Shown here in pieces: positions 54,473-62,862 of a stretch of 64,000 nt of DNA. The notes beneath the pieces are model-generated. The model searched no databases, was not told where the DNA came from, and worked only from the letters and a program-made list of their open reading frames with translations. The stretch's first letter is position 1; each line of letters opens with the position of its first letter. The translations under genes were made by a program, and so were the position numbers. Source of the DNA: an uncultured Lysobacteraceae bacterium (GTDB lineage Bacteria > Pseudomonadota > Gammaproteobacteria > Xanthomonadales > Xanthomonadaceae); NCBI GenBank assembly GCA_902825775.1, contig CADECF010000002.1, forward strand, positions 1 to 64,000, given 5' to 3'.

Positions 54473-55264
54473 TCACGTAGCGATGGCCGCCTCGCATAGC
54501 CTCGCAATCACCTGGCTACCTTCGCGGGCTTCATTGTCGTCGGCCGGGGCGAATTCGGTCACGGTAAGGCCGACTACATCGGCTTCTCGCGCGATGCGGC
54601 CGACCAGCGCGATCGCGTCTTCGATGCGCAAGCCGCCTTCGGGATAGGCGACATAAGGAAATTCGCGTGGATCCAGCACGTCCAGATCGAAATGGATATG
54701 CACCGGCCCGCTTATGGGCGTCTGCGGATCCAACACCTTCAAATCCATCTCGCGCTGCAGCGCCCAGTCGCCGTCATCGCCGATGTGGATGCCGAAATAG
54801 CGGAAGCGGGCCGGATCGATCGGCTTACCCAAGAAGGGACGCATCGGTTCGGGCGCACGCCCCAAGATCGCGCTTACCGGCATGCCATGGAAATTGCCGC
54901 TGGGCGAAGTCTCGGGCGTGTTGGCGTCGAGATGGGCGTCGATCCAGATCACGCTGAGATCCGGATGCATGCCGTTTAGATAATCGATCACCGCGACATC
55001 CACCGCGCAATCGCCACCGGCGGTCAGCACGCGTCTGGCACCGGAGCGCGCGAGAATATCCTGGGCGTTGCGGAACTGCGCAAAGATCGCTTCCCAGCGA
55101 CGGACGCCGTGAGCATCTTCCGCATGGTTGTCGCCCAGCGGCACCCGGATCAGCGGCGCGTACCGCCCGCAGACCTCAGCCGCCGCTGCGGCGCCCCGCG
55201 GGAGGTTCTCGTGCCGTCCCGATCCTTGCCATTGCGGGTAGGAGAGGGTGAGGTCGAAGGGCAT
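54473..55264 (-). CDS. Arginase/agmatinase-family hydrolase
   Basis: This 263-residue protein has the three metal-binding segments of ureohydrolases: GARRVLTAGGDCAVDVAVID (first motif, with Cys where GGDH has the metal His), VIWIDAHLDANTPETSPSGN with FHGMPV, and HIHFDLDVLDPREFPYVAYP. The late VVGLTVTEFAPADDNE contains the conserved Glu. The Cys variant of the first motif occurs in a side branch of the family. It should use two manganese ions and cleave a guanidino or related C-N bond, but the substrate is not clear. Confidence 0.85.
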   Translation of the reverse strand: MPFDLTLSYPQWQGSGRHENLPRGAAAAAEVCGRYAPLIRVPLGDNHAEDAHGVRRWEAIFAQFRNAQDILARSGARRVLTAGGDCAVDVAVIDYLNGMHPDLSVIWIDAHLDANTPETSPSGNFHGMPVSAILGRAPEPMRPFLGKPIDPARFRYFGIHIGDDGDWALQREMDLKVLDPQTPISGPVHIHFDLDVLDPREFPYVAYPEGGLRIEDAIALVGRIAREADVVGLTVTEFAPADDNEAREGSQVIARLCEAAIAT

Positions 55265-55439
55265 GGTCTTGCGCTCTTTTCCGGTCGCCAGCTATCGATG
55301 ATGCCACGGCCTGTTCGGGCCCGTGATCTGGCACGAATCATTGCTAGATCCGAGCAGCGCATGGCGGCATCGGTGTGTCTGGCGGCGACAAGCCGAAAAT
55401 CCATGAGGTTAGGCGAGCGTTGCGCATCTGCGAAATCGC

Positions 55440-56279
55440 TTAAAAAGAAGTGCAATTAATAATGGCGCCCTTAATAAAATTGCTGTCACAGCGCGCGGAA
55501 ACGTAGGCTCCTGCAGCATCCAGGCCGATATCGTTGAACACATTGTTGTTGCGTATGACTGCGCTTGTAGGGATGGACACTCCTTTGTTGTTGGTGCCCG
55601 CCCTCAGACGAATGCCAGTCGCCTTGCCATGAATAATATTACCTTCGACGACAATGTCTTCACCGGCTTGGATCGAGAGACCGTAGTAAGTTGTTCCCCC
55701 CAGGATCCTGTTGCGAACGATGCTCGCCATTGGAAACCAGTGCGGGTCGTCGCTATTCTGGCCATCGAAGGAGGTGGGTTGCACGAGCGCAATTCCAATA
55801 GTCGCAAACATGGTGTGCGGGTAGAGATTCGTGATTACGTTGTCGGAAACGTTAATTCCCGTACCATTTCCGCCAACCAATATTCCCGCTGATGATGCGT
55901 TGGTAATCCAGTTGTTCGAGATCTCGACGGATTCGCTGTTGACAAGCGCTATGCCTGTCGGAAACAAGTGCACCCTGCAATTCCTGACTTTGGTGATCGA
56001 TTGACCAGAGGCCAAGATGCCGTAACTCGCCGTGCTGGGCGAGTATCGGGTGATACTGCGGTCGTTGCAGTCCAGCGTCACCTGCGAGGCCGTAATGTAG
56101 ATGGCCGCGGATGCATTTCCAGTCAGATAGAGATTTTTATCTAGGCAGTACACTCCAGGCGAATTGATCACATACGGGACGTTGCCGATTGGTACACAGC
56201 CCAAGGTCTCAGCATTTGCGGTTCTGGCGAAAACGTATAAACCCGCCGCCAAGATTAGAAGGCACATGAGTCGAAGCAT
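55440..56279 (-). CDS. Exported right-handed beta-helix repeat protein
   Basis: This 279-residue protein has a signal peptide (MLRLMCLLILAAGLYVFARTANA) and AGGAGAACG upstream. The mature part shows parallel beta-helix coils, for example ITKVRNCRVHLFPTGIALVN, SESVEISNNWITNASSAGIL and VGGNGTGINVSDNVITNLYP, typical of pectate-lyase-like or NosD-like folds. No catalytic residues are identifiable. Base composition is clearly lower in GC than the core genes, so it may be acquired. It lies close to the island boundary, but outside the tRNA scar. Confidence 0.8.
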   Translation of the reverse strand: MLRLMCLLILAAGLYVFARTANAETLGCVPIGNVPYVINSPGVYCLDKNLYLTGNASAAIYITASQVTLDCNDRSITRYSPSTASYGILASGQSITKVRNCRVHLFPTGIALVNSESVEISNNWITNASSAGILVGGNGTGINVSDNVITNLYPHTMFATIGIALVQPTSFDGQNSDDPHWFPMASIVRNRILGGTTYYGLSIQAGEDIVVEGNIIHGKATGIRLRAGTNNKGVSIPTSAVIRNNNVFNDIGLDAAGAYVSARCDSNFIKGAIINCTSF

Positions 56280-56418
56280 TTTTCGTTCTCCTGCCGGCGT
56301 GTATGGGACGACGGGTTACGTTCGATGAGAGCGGATCTTTGCTAGAACACCCCGACTCACGACTTCACGAGTGCAATTCGCGAAGATCTTACGCCGACTT
56401 CTCGGCGGTGAAGCATTT

Positions 56419-56631
56419 TCATGAATTAATGTGTTGCTGGACGCCGAACACGTCACCCATATTAGTCGGCACCATGCGCTGCGCCCCCGGGTGTGGCGAC
56501 TGGGCGGCGAGAGGGCGCCAACCATTCATCGATTCATTCTTGATACGGCAAATCCACGTCGTATCTTGGGCGGCCCCCTGCGCCGTCCATGCCAGCCCTA
56601 CCAGTAACCCCAGCCACGTCGATAGGCGCAT
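56419..56631 (-). CDS. Possible small exported protein next to the island boundary
   Basis: ATG 56631 gives 70 residues with a good signal peptide, MRLSTWLGLLVGLAWTAQGA, then AQDTTWICRIKNESMNGWRP and a short polar tail. One Cys. A weak GGGGAAA lies upstream. The tail looks like a frameshifted or truncated end, since nothing recognisable follows. It may be a fragment of a larger exported protein. Confidence 0.4.
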   Translation of the reverse strand: MRLSTWLGLLVGLAWTAQGAAQDTTWICRIKNESMNGWRPLAAQSPHPGAQRMVPTNMGDVFGVQQHINS

Positions 56632-56834
56632 CGCCGTTTCCCCTACGAAGCAGTGTCGAGAACAACGCCGACACCGGCGCGAGACGGCCATTGGGCAGGC
56701 CAGGTTTCATGGGGCGTAAGGACGATACCCCCGTAAAAGTCCAGGTGCTGAGTGAGCATTGTGTCGGCAAGCAAGAAAAAAGGCCGCGATCGCTCGCGGC
56801 CCTTGCTCTGTCTCGCTTTCGCGTGTTTGGCGAA

Positions 56835-56884
56835 TGGTGGCCGGGGAGGGAATCGAACCCCCGACACGGGGATTTTCAATCCCC
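56835..56884 (-). tRNA. 3' fragment of tRNA-Phe (island attachment scar, attL)
   Basis: Reading leftward, the 50 bases comprise the anticodon stem-loop GGGGATTGAAAATCCCC (anticodon GAA), variable loop GTGTC, T arm with GGTTCGATTCC, the acceptor 3' strand CCCGGCC, discriminator A and CCA. The D arm and the 5' acceptor strand (GGCCGGG expected) are missing. The break lies beside an integrase gene. This is the pattern left when an element integrates into the 3' part of a tRNA gene and restores an intact gene at its far end. Confidence 0.88.
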
Positions 56885-57019
56885 TAGAAACTGGTCTCAC
56901 GGACACCCACGACGTTTCTCGAATTGAAGTAAATGATTGAAAATAATGAATTAAAAGTTCCATAGTGTTTCATTGTGTTTCGTGGCATCCTGAGCTAAAT
57001 AGGGACCAAGCAGGGACCA

Positions 57020-58381
57020 ATGGGCATTACAGTGAAAGGTCTAGCCGCGCTGAAACAAGGCGCGTGGCTGACCGAACCTGGTGATCGAGGCGCAGGTGCT
57101 TTGCGGGCTAAGGGTAGTGCTGGTGGCGCTCGGTTCTATTTCCGTTATCGAGACTCGGCGGGCAGGTATGACGATTTGCCGGTTGGGGTCTATGACGCAA
57201 CCGGACGCGGCGGACTGACCCTGGCACAGGCTAAGGAGACGGCCGGCAGGCTGAGCCTGCGCTATCTGGGAGGTGATAGAGATCTCAGGTTAGCCCTCGA
57301 GACGGAGAGAAGGGAGGTTGCGTCTACGCGGGCAGCAAGAGCTCGTCAGGCGCTGGCGGCCGCGGAACGTCAAGCCGCTACCTTCGCAGGCCTTCTGACG
57401 GCCTATGTCGATCATCTGCGGTTGGGAAGCAAGGCCAGCTGGCGGCAAGTTCGGGGTGCAATCGATCGTCATATCACGCCGAGAAAGACGCTGGCATGCA
57501 AACCAGCCGACGAAATCGTTGTGGACGATGTCATGCCCGTATTCCACGAACTGGTACGGTCTGGCAAGCTGCGCGAAGCCGAGAAGTTGCGGGCATACCT
57601 ACGAGCTGCATACGGAGCCGCTAGAAAGGCAAGGACAGACGCGACCATGCATGCCTTCGCCGGGTTTCGAATCTATACCAACCCTTTGGCCGATCTCGAA
57701 GTGAGCCGCCCCAAACAGGCTGCCGATAAGGCGGCTACGGCCGCCCGGGAACGGAAGTGGGCTCTCAGTGAAAGACAGCTGGCGCTGTACTGGAAGCGTC
57801 TGGCAGGGGACAGAACTTCACGGGGCGCTCTCCTTAGATTCCATTTGCTGACCGGTGGTCAGCGCGCCGAGCAACTGGCTCGACTAACTGCCGCCGACTA
57901 CGACAGCGACCAGAAGGCCATAACCATTCACGATACGAAGGGACGGCGGAAGCAGGCTCATGAACATGTGGTTCCCCTATTGCCGGAGGCCGTAAGGGAT
58001 TTGGAATTGATGCGCGGCGAGGCCGGTCCTTACCTGTTCACCCTGAACAACGGAGCCGCACCTGCCAGTTACGACAAGCTCTGGAAGTCCATGATGGGGA
58101 TCGCGCGGTCGATGCTTGAGGCTGGTGAGGTCGACCGGCTTTTCACCCCGGGAACTATCCGAAAGACGGTTGAAACCCGACTTGCCGCCAAAGGTGTACC
58201 AGACGAAGTGTTGGCCAGGCTGCTGTCGCATGGCTTAGGTGGCATACAGGCGCGCAGCTACAACGCTCATCGATACGATGAGGAAAAGCGTATTGCGCTA
58301 CGCAAGCTACGGGCGCTTTGTGAGCCAGCCGGGAAGGCGGGAAATGTCGCCGCCATGCGTCGACGCAATGACCGAATCTAG
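57020..58381 (+). CDS. Tyrosine recombinase/integrase of the genomic island
   Basis: This 453-residue integrase has the N-terminal DUF4102-like arm-binding part (FYFRYRDSAGRYDDLPVGVY), a SAM-like core-binding domain (about 120-215) and the C-terminal catalytic domain. Catalytic residues are visible as Arg in LLTGGQRAEQLARLTAADYD, the His-x-x-Arg-type block with TPGTIRKTVETRLAAKGV, LLSHG and the Tyr in YNAHRYDEEKR. It starts 135 bases from the tRNA-Phe fragment, as expected for P4-like islands. Its stop overlaps the stop of the convergent J-domain gene by 4 bases. Confidence 0.94.
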   Translation: MGITVKGLAALKQGAWLTEPGDRGAGALRAKGSAGGARFYFRYRDSAGRYDDLPVGVYDATGRGGLTLAQAKETAGRLSLRYLGGDRDLRLALETERREVASTRAARARQALAAAERQAATFAGLLTAYVDHLRLGSKASWRQVRGAIDRHITPRKTLACKPADEIVVDDVMPVFHELVRSGKLREAEKLRAYLRAAYGAARKARTDATMHAFAGFRIYTNPLADLEVSRPKQAADKAATAARERKWALSERQLALYWKRLAGDRTSRGALLRFHLLTGGQRAEQLARLTAADYDSDQKAITIHDTKGRRKQAHEHVVPLLPEAVRDLELMRGEAGPYLFTLNNGAAPASYDKLWKSMMGIARSMLEAGEVDRLFTPGTIRKTVETRLAAKGVPDEVLARLLSHGLGGIQARSYNAHRYDEEKRIALRKLRALCEPAGKAGNVAAMRRRNDRI

Positions 58382-59220
58382 GGCTCTTTGTGGCCGCTGG
58401 CAGGTCGACGAAGTAACAAGTAGAGCAGGATCACGGCGCCGAGGACGAAGCCGACCAGGGCTCCAACTATCGAATAATTGGCCAGCCACGTCGACCCAGC
58501 GATCAATCCTATCGGCAGCGCCAAGATGGCGGAACCTGCAAGATAGTCAGACAGGTCGTTCTGCTTGGGCAGCTTAACCCTAGGCCAATAGATCAAGCCC
58601 AGGCAAGCTAGAGCGCACAGGTAAAGTGAGGACGTGGTAGTCCGATTATCGCCAAACAGCATCAGATAGCAGGATACGAAGGACGCTATTAGCAGATCAC
58701 GCTTCGGTGTTTCATACGATCTGCGCTGCAAACGATTTACCAGCGATATGATGGCTACAACTACTGCGCCCATCATAATGACGCCTAACGTTCTGCCAGC
58801 GTAGTTGGTCAGAAGCAACGTGGTTCCAATATGGCCAGCCCTTTCTGTGGGAACGCCGTATACCTCCAGAATCACAAAGTAAATGGCGGCTACGCAGCCT
58901 GAGAAGAGAAGCCAGGAGATTTCTCTCGTACGTCGAGCATGTGCGTTCTGGGCTTCACCGTACCATCCTGGTTTGTTGCTCGCCTGGGCTATTTGTTCGG
59001 CCCCATTTTTAAGTTCACTATCGTATTGCGCCCGCCTACGAGAATCCGAGAGCACCGCGTAAGCGGTATTGATCCTACTCATGATCCGTTCTGCTTCAGA
59101 TCGATTGGCCTGATTTCGATCAGGATGCCATCGCTGAGACAAGGCCCTATAGGCGGCTCTGATCACTTCGTCGCTTGCGTCTCGGGAAACCTGCAAACTG
59201 TCATAGTGCGACCCTTCCAT
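58378..59220 (-). CDS. J-domain membrane protein
   Basis: This 280-residue protein starts MEGSHYDSLQVSRDASDEVI and holds a J domain (1-70) with the His-Pro-Asp signature in SQRWHPDRNQANRSEAERIM and the end helix RINTAYAVLSDSRRRAQYD. J domains stimulate Hsp70. From residue 100 on there are about five membrane helices, so the J domain should face the cytoplasm. The start ATG 59220 has GGGGAAG upstream. It is divergent from the controller gene; the C-box lies 25 bases upstream, so both genes may respond to the C protein. Its role in the island is unknown; regulation or sensing for the nuclease is a guess. Confidence 0.82.
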   Translation of the reverse strand: MEGSHYDSLQVSRDASDEVIRAAYRALSQRWHPDRNQANRSEAERIMSRINTAYAVLSDSRRRAQYDSELKNGAEQIAQASNKPGWYGEAQNAHARRTREISWLLFSGCVAAIYFVILEVYGVPTERAGHIGTTLLLTNYAGRTLGVIMMGAVVVAIISLVNRLQRRSYETPKRDLLIASFVSCYLMLFGDNRTTTSSLYLCALACLGLIYWPRVKLPKQNDLSDYLAGSAILALPIGLIAGSTWLANYSIVGALVGFVLGAVILLYLLLRRPASGHKEP

Positions 59221-59244
59221 ACGCTTCCCCGGCAAATCGTATGT

Positions 59245-59273
59245 GACTTATAGTCCGTGGTCTAAAATACCAC
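59245..59273 (+). promoter_or_regulatory. C-box for the controller protein
   Basis: GACTTATAGTC (59245-59255) is a perfect GACTnnnAGTC palindrome, the core of C-protein operators in restriction-modification systems. After the typical CGTG linker comes a weaker, second half-site (GTCTAAAATAC, 59260-59270, inside GTGGT...ACCAC). The strong-left, weak-right order matches the autoregulatory arrangement of known C operators. The controller gene starts 20 bases to the right. Confidence 0.8.
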
Positions 59274-59292
59274 ATCGCGACACCGTCGCCAT

Positions 59293-59535
59293 GTGGATAT
59301 CGCTAGCTACGTAGGGGCGGCAGTACGCTCGATTAGGAACGAGGTCGGCATCTCCCAGGAGGAGTTGGCGGATCTTGCAGACCTCGATCGCACGTACGTC
59401 AGCGGTATTGAGCGCGGACGTAGAAATCCCTCTGTTCGATCCTTGCAGCGAGTTTCAGACGCCTTGGGCGTCAGTCTGGACGTGGTCTTTGTAAGGGCGA
59501 AGGAGCTTGCTAAGCGTTCCCGCGGGGTGGCGTGA
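59293..59535 (+). CDS. XRE-family controller protein of restriction-modification type (C protein)
   Basis: An 80-residue helix-turn-helix protein with GTG start: IRNEVGISQEELADLADLDR, TYVSGIERGRRNPSVRSLQR, VSDALGVSLDVVF. The block DRTYVSGIERGRRNPS is the recognition helix region typical of C proteins of restriction-modification systems. These first activate their own gene and then limit the linked nuclease, so that a new host is not killed. The C-box lies just upstream. No methyltransferase is present; the gene under control is probably the nuclease-STAND gene 247 bases downstream, or the divergent J-domain gene. Confidence 0.88.
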   Translation: MDIASYVGAAVRSIRNEVGISQEELADLADLDRTYVSGIERGRRNPSVRSLQRVSDALGVSLDVVFVRAKELAKRSRGVA

Positions 59536-59782
59536 TCTAGGCTCCGAAGAGCTGTTCTGCTTGGAACTGAGCTGGATGGCTGGTATTGCGCCGCCGGCCT
59601 TTTAGAAATGCCTGGCAACGTCGGGACTAACGGGGCCGTCCGCTGCGCCTTTAGGCCGCGCACATCTGCGCTGATAATTCCATACGATTTTACGGGTCGC
59701 AGTCAGCTGTGCTTTCTGCGCGTGGGCAATATCGCCGGCAAGTCAATACTGTTATTTGCCGGAGATCATTTAGGAGGCCAGC

Positions 59783-62047
59783 ATGTTCGAATTCCAATAC
59801 ATGGGATGGCATGGGTTTCAACGGCTTTGTATTACGATCTGCCGAGAGGTGTTTGGGCAGACAGTAGAGTCATTTCTCGACAGCAACGACGCTGGAATGG
59901 ATGGAGCATTCACAGGTAACTGGTCGCAAGCGGTGGATGCGACATACAGCGGCCGGTTCGTCTTTCAGTGCAAGTTTTCTGCCCGACCGGGGCATCGGAT
60001 CACAATATCTGAGCTCGAGCCAGACGTCATCAAGGTTCAGGCATTGGCTCAGGCAGGTTTGTGCGATGTTTATATATTGATGACCAACGCGGGAATGTCT
60101 GGTCGCACCAGAATCGCTCTTGAGAAGCGCCTCAGAGCAGTCGACGTCAGTAATTCGCTAGTCCTGCAAAGATCCTGGATAGAGGAGCAGATCAGGACGC
60201 GTAGACGCTTGAGGATGCTAGTTCCTCAGATGTATGGCCTTGGCGACTTAACTCAGATACTTGATGCTCGTGCATATGATCAGGCTCGAGCCGTACTGGA
60301 TTCGATGCGCGAAGAATTACGTAAGGTCGTGGTGACGAACTCATACCATCTGGCTGCAGATGCCCTTGACAAGCATCGGTTTGTTCTTCTTATAGGTGAG
60401 CCTGCGTCCGGAAAAACCACCATTGCTTCGATGCTGGCAATGGCGTCAGCCGATCAGTGGGGTGCTTCGGTTATCAAGCTTCACGACCCCGCTCACATTG
60501 TTGATCACTGGAACCCTCAAGAGCCATCACAATTTTTCTGGATTGATGATTCATTCGGTGTAACCCAGTATGAGAGTGAATTAGCGAAAGGTTGGAATCG
60601 GGTGCTTCCGCAAGTTCTAGCGGCGCTGAAAGGCGGCGCTAGAATCGTCATGACGTCTCGGGACTACATATATAACCGTGCAAGAAGTGACCTAAAGCAA
60701 GACGCATTCCCATTGTTGGATGAGTCGAAGGTGGTAATCGACGTTCGCGATATTTCTGAAGACGAAAAACGTCAGATTCTATACAACCATATGAAGCTTG
60801 GCAGGCAGCCAGCTGAATTTAAAACTAAAATAAAGGGGCTGCTGGAGGGTGTCGCTAACCATCCGCGCTTCATACCAGAAGTCGCAAGAAGACTGGCTGA
60901 TCCTATGTTCACTAAGGAGCTTGATCTCTATCAATACGCGCTTGCGGAATTTGTTGAGCGTAGGGAGCAGCTCCTTGTGGATATCTGCAGCCGTCTAGAT
61001 GATGCTTGTAAGGCAGTGTTATCCCTAATCTATATGAGAAATGGTCGGCTTGAGAGTCCTATCCAATTGACCGATATTGAGGAAACGGCTCTGAAGCGAA
61101 TGAATAGTGACCTAGGACGTGTCACGCAAGCACTTCAATCGCTCAAGGACAGTTTTGTGGTTTATGTCGTTGTGGAGCAGATTGCCTGTTGGACATACAA
61201 ACACCCGACTATTCGGGACGCGTTTTCGGAGATATTGCGACGCAATCCAGAGCTCCTAAATGTATTCGTAGCCGGAACTGAGGTTGAACGCCTAGCTCAA
61301 CAAGTCACCTGTGGTGATGTTGGTATAGAGCGCGCGGTCGTGCTGCCAGCCAATCTTTTTCCGCAGATGCTCGATCGGTTGAGTACCTACCAGGCTAGCC
61401 CTTCTTACAAGACAACATGGCTTTCTCGTTGGGGTGCGAAACGGACGTTGTATTCTTTCTTGGCAACGAGGTGTAGTAAGCCATTTCTCGAGTTATATCT
61501 TGCAAAGTTTCCTGACATCATCTCATCCGTTCAAGATCCCGGGTTATATCTGGCATGGTCGCCAGAAGTAGATCTGGGCTGCCGGCTGTTTGAGCTAGGT
61601 CTTCTCCCAGAAGGAGCTAGGAGCAAGTTTTCCGCGAAGGTCTGCGGATACGCGCTGCAGGGCGCGGATGCGCTAGTGCTGCAGGACGGTCGCTTGCGGG
61701 CTTTGGTTACGGCTTCGGAAATGGAGGCGTTACGTAGCGCCCTGCTCAGTGAATTGCTTCCAAATTTAAGTACCGCACGGTTGCGTAGGGAGAATGAGTA
61801 CGACGAAACTGACGACTCGCATCAACACATGGCGCCGTTTCGAGACGCCGCAGAAGCACTTAGGGCTGAGTTCCCTGATGATGGTAATGTTCACGAGATA
61901 ACAGCCAGAGAACTGGCTCTATGTGAACAATGGGAATTGGATCACGCGCAGGGCGATGATTCGCTTAGTCCGCGGGCGCTCACCATCGGTGGGCAGGATC
62001 CGCGGTACATCGGTCGACGCGATGTATTCGAAGACGTTGACGTATGA
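59783..62047 (+). CDS. PD-(D/E)XK nuclease fused to STAND-like NTPase (putative antiphage defence protein)
   Basis: This 754-residue protein has an N-terminal restriction-endonuclease-like domain (1-150). Asp40 lies in the stretch DAGMDGAFTG and Gln62-x-Lys64 in FVFQCKFS, a D...QxK active site as in Mrr-type nucleases. A P-loop NTPase follows: Walker A GEPASGKTT (205-213), Walker B FFWIDD (to 256), a sensor-like VMTSRDYIYNRARS (289-302) and VRDISEDEKRQILYNH. That arrangement fits the nSTAND3 type of signal-transducing NTPases. Residues 400-754 are helical with no recognised repeats and may sense a phage product. AGGAGG precedes the ATG. Codon use is more AT-rich than the core. In other STAND defence proteins, sensing leads to oligomerisation and activation of the nuclease; that is inferred here. 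Confidence 0.85.
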   Translation: MFEFQYMGWHGFQRLCITICREVFGQTVESFLDSNDAGMDGAFTGNWSQAVDATYSGRFVFQCKFSARPGHRITISELEPDVIKVQALAQAGLCDVYILMTNAGMSGRTRIALEKRLRAVDVSNSLVLQRSWIEEQIRTRRRLRMLVPQMYGLGDLTQILDARAYDQARAVLDSMREELRKVVVTNSYHLAADALDKHRFVLLIGEPASGKTTIASMLAMASADQWGASVIKLHDPAHIVDHWNPQEPSQFFWIDDSFGVTQYESELAKGWNRVLPQVLAALKGGARIVMTSRDYIYNRARSDLKQDAFPLLDESKVVIDVRDISEDEKRQILYNHMKLGRQPAEFKTKIKGLLEGVANHPRFIPEVARRLADPMFTKELDLYQYALAEFVERREQLLVDICSRLDDACKAVLSLIYMRNGRLESPIQLTDIEETALKRMNSDLGRVTQALQSLKDSFVVYVVVEQIACWTYKHPTIRDAFSEILRRNPELLNVFVAGTEVERLAQQVTCGDVGIERAVVLPANLFPQMLDRLSTYQASPSYKTTWLSRWGAKRTLYSFLATRCSKPFLELYLAKFPDIISSVQDPGLYLAWSPEVDLGCRLFELGLLPEGARSKFSAKVCGYALQGADALVLQDGRLRALVTASEMEALRSALLSELLPNLSTARLRRENEYDETDDSHQHMAPFRDAAEALRAEFPDDGNVHEITARELALCEQWELDHAQGDDSLSPRALTIGGQDPRYIGRRDVFEDVDV

Positions 62048-62139
62048 TGCCCCTGCGGCTTCGCAAAGAGGTTTTAATAAAAAGTCTGGTCGGTTTCTCT
62101 GCAGTACGATACACAGCCTATGGTAAATCTATAAAGGTG

Positions 62140-62196
62140 TTCGGAATCCGAAGCTGCGAAGTTGATAAAAATGCGGGCAAAGCTTCGGATTCCGAA
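62140..62196. repeat. Perfect 16-bp inverted repeat made of two TTCGG(A/T)nTCCGAA palindromes
   Basis: Arms TTCGGAATCCGAAGCT (62140-62155) and AGCTTCGGATTCCGAA (62181-62196) enclose 25 bases. Each arm contains a palindrome, so the site can form a long hairpin or bind a dimeric protein twice. It lies between two convergent genes and could be a terminator. Two further TTCGATTTTCGAA palindromes follow at 62227 and 62249. Confidence 0.8.
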
Positions 62197-62208
62197 TCGG
62201 TCAGAATG

Positions 62209-62679
62209 CTAGTGGTGCCTATAGGTTCGATTTTCGAAGCGGGTGACTTCGATTTTCGAACTGGCGCGTTGTTTTTTAGGCCGTTCGTATCGGGACTTCG
62301 GCACCGCCCAGTCGCCGGGTGCGAGGGTGGTCGCGCCGCAATCAAGCTTTCCGCTGCAGTGGTCTATGGGGTGCCACGTCAAGGCATACAGGCTTGGGGA
62401 GCCCAACCCACCTTGCCGCGTCAAACGCAGCAAACCGTAATGGCAAAGCTCTCGTAGCGCGCTGGTCAACGCTTCCGAAGCCGGTTTCGACTTTAATGTC
62501 GCCGGGGCTAGGTCGCCGTTATTATCGCCCCGATACAGCCTGGCCAGATCCAGTAACAGCTTGATCGCTGTGCCGCTGCATTGTTGCCAATTCGCGGAGT
62601 CCTGTATCGCATGAGGCAGCGCCGTGAAGGTGCCTGAGATTTTCCGCCCTTTTTGTCGCTGTCGGTTAAGAGGCTTCAT
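62209..62679 (-). CDS. Island protein of unknown function, possible winged-helix replication or regulatory protein
   Basis: This 156-residue protein starts MKPLNRQRQKGRKISGTFTA with GGAGG-type ribosome site upstream. It continues LPHAIQDSANWQQCSGTAIK, LLLDLARLYRGDNNGDLAPA and LRELCHYGLLRLTRQGGLGS, a pattern resembling winged-helix parts of small phage or ICE replication proteins. The C-terminus is basic. Such a gene next to an AlpA-type regulator is a frequent pair in integrated elements of gammaproteobacteria. Function is not established. Confidence 0.65.
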   Translation of the reverse strand: MKPLNRQRQKGRKISGTFTALPHAIQDSANWQQCSGTAIKLLLDLARLYRGDNNGDLAPATLKSKPASEALTSALRELCHYGLLRLTRQGGLGSPSLYALTWHPIDHCSGKLDCGATTLAPGDWAVPKSRYERPKKQRASSKIEVTRFENRTYRHH

Positions 62680-62862
62680 GAGGGAGCCTCCGGTAACGCC
62701 GACCAAGGAGCTTGCTCGCTTTGCAAGGCGAGGGCATATGTGCTCGGTACCCTGTTGCGAATCCACGTTTCCTGACGGTAGGATCGCATTGCTTGGCAAC
62801 GAGCAGAAAAATTGTGTTTTCGAAAGCCGGCCCGCCAGCCGGCTTTCGTTTTCTGTTGGTTT

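Noticed and set aside
56835-56940. Complete tRNA gene at the island edge
   Set aside because: The anticodon and T arms are present, but there is no D arm or matching 5' acceptor strand within the next 100 bases.
59608-59919. A 103-residue frame between the controller and the nuclease-STAND gene
   Set aside because: It overlaps the start of the larger gene, which has a strong AGGAGG site; no family features are visible.
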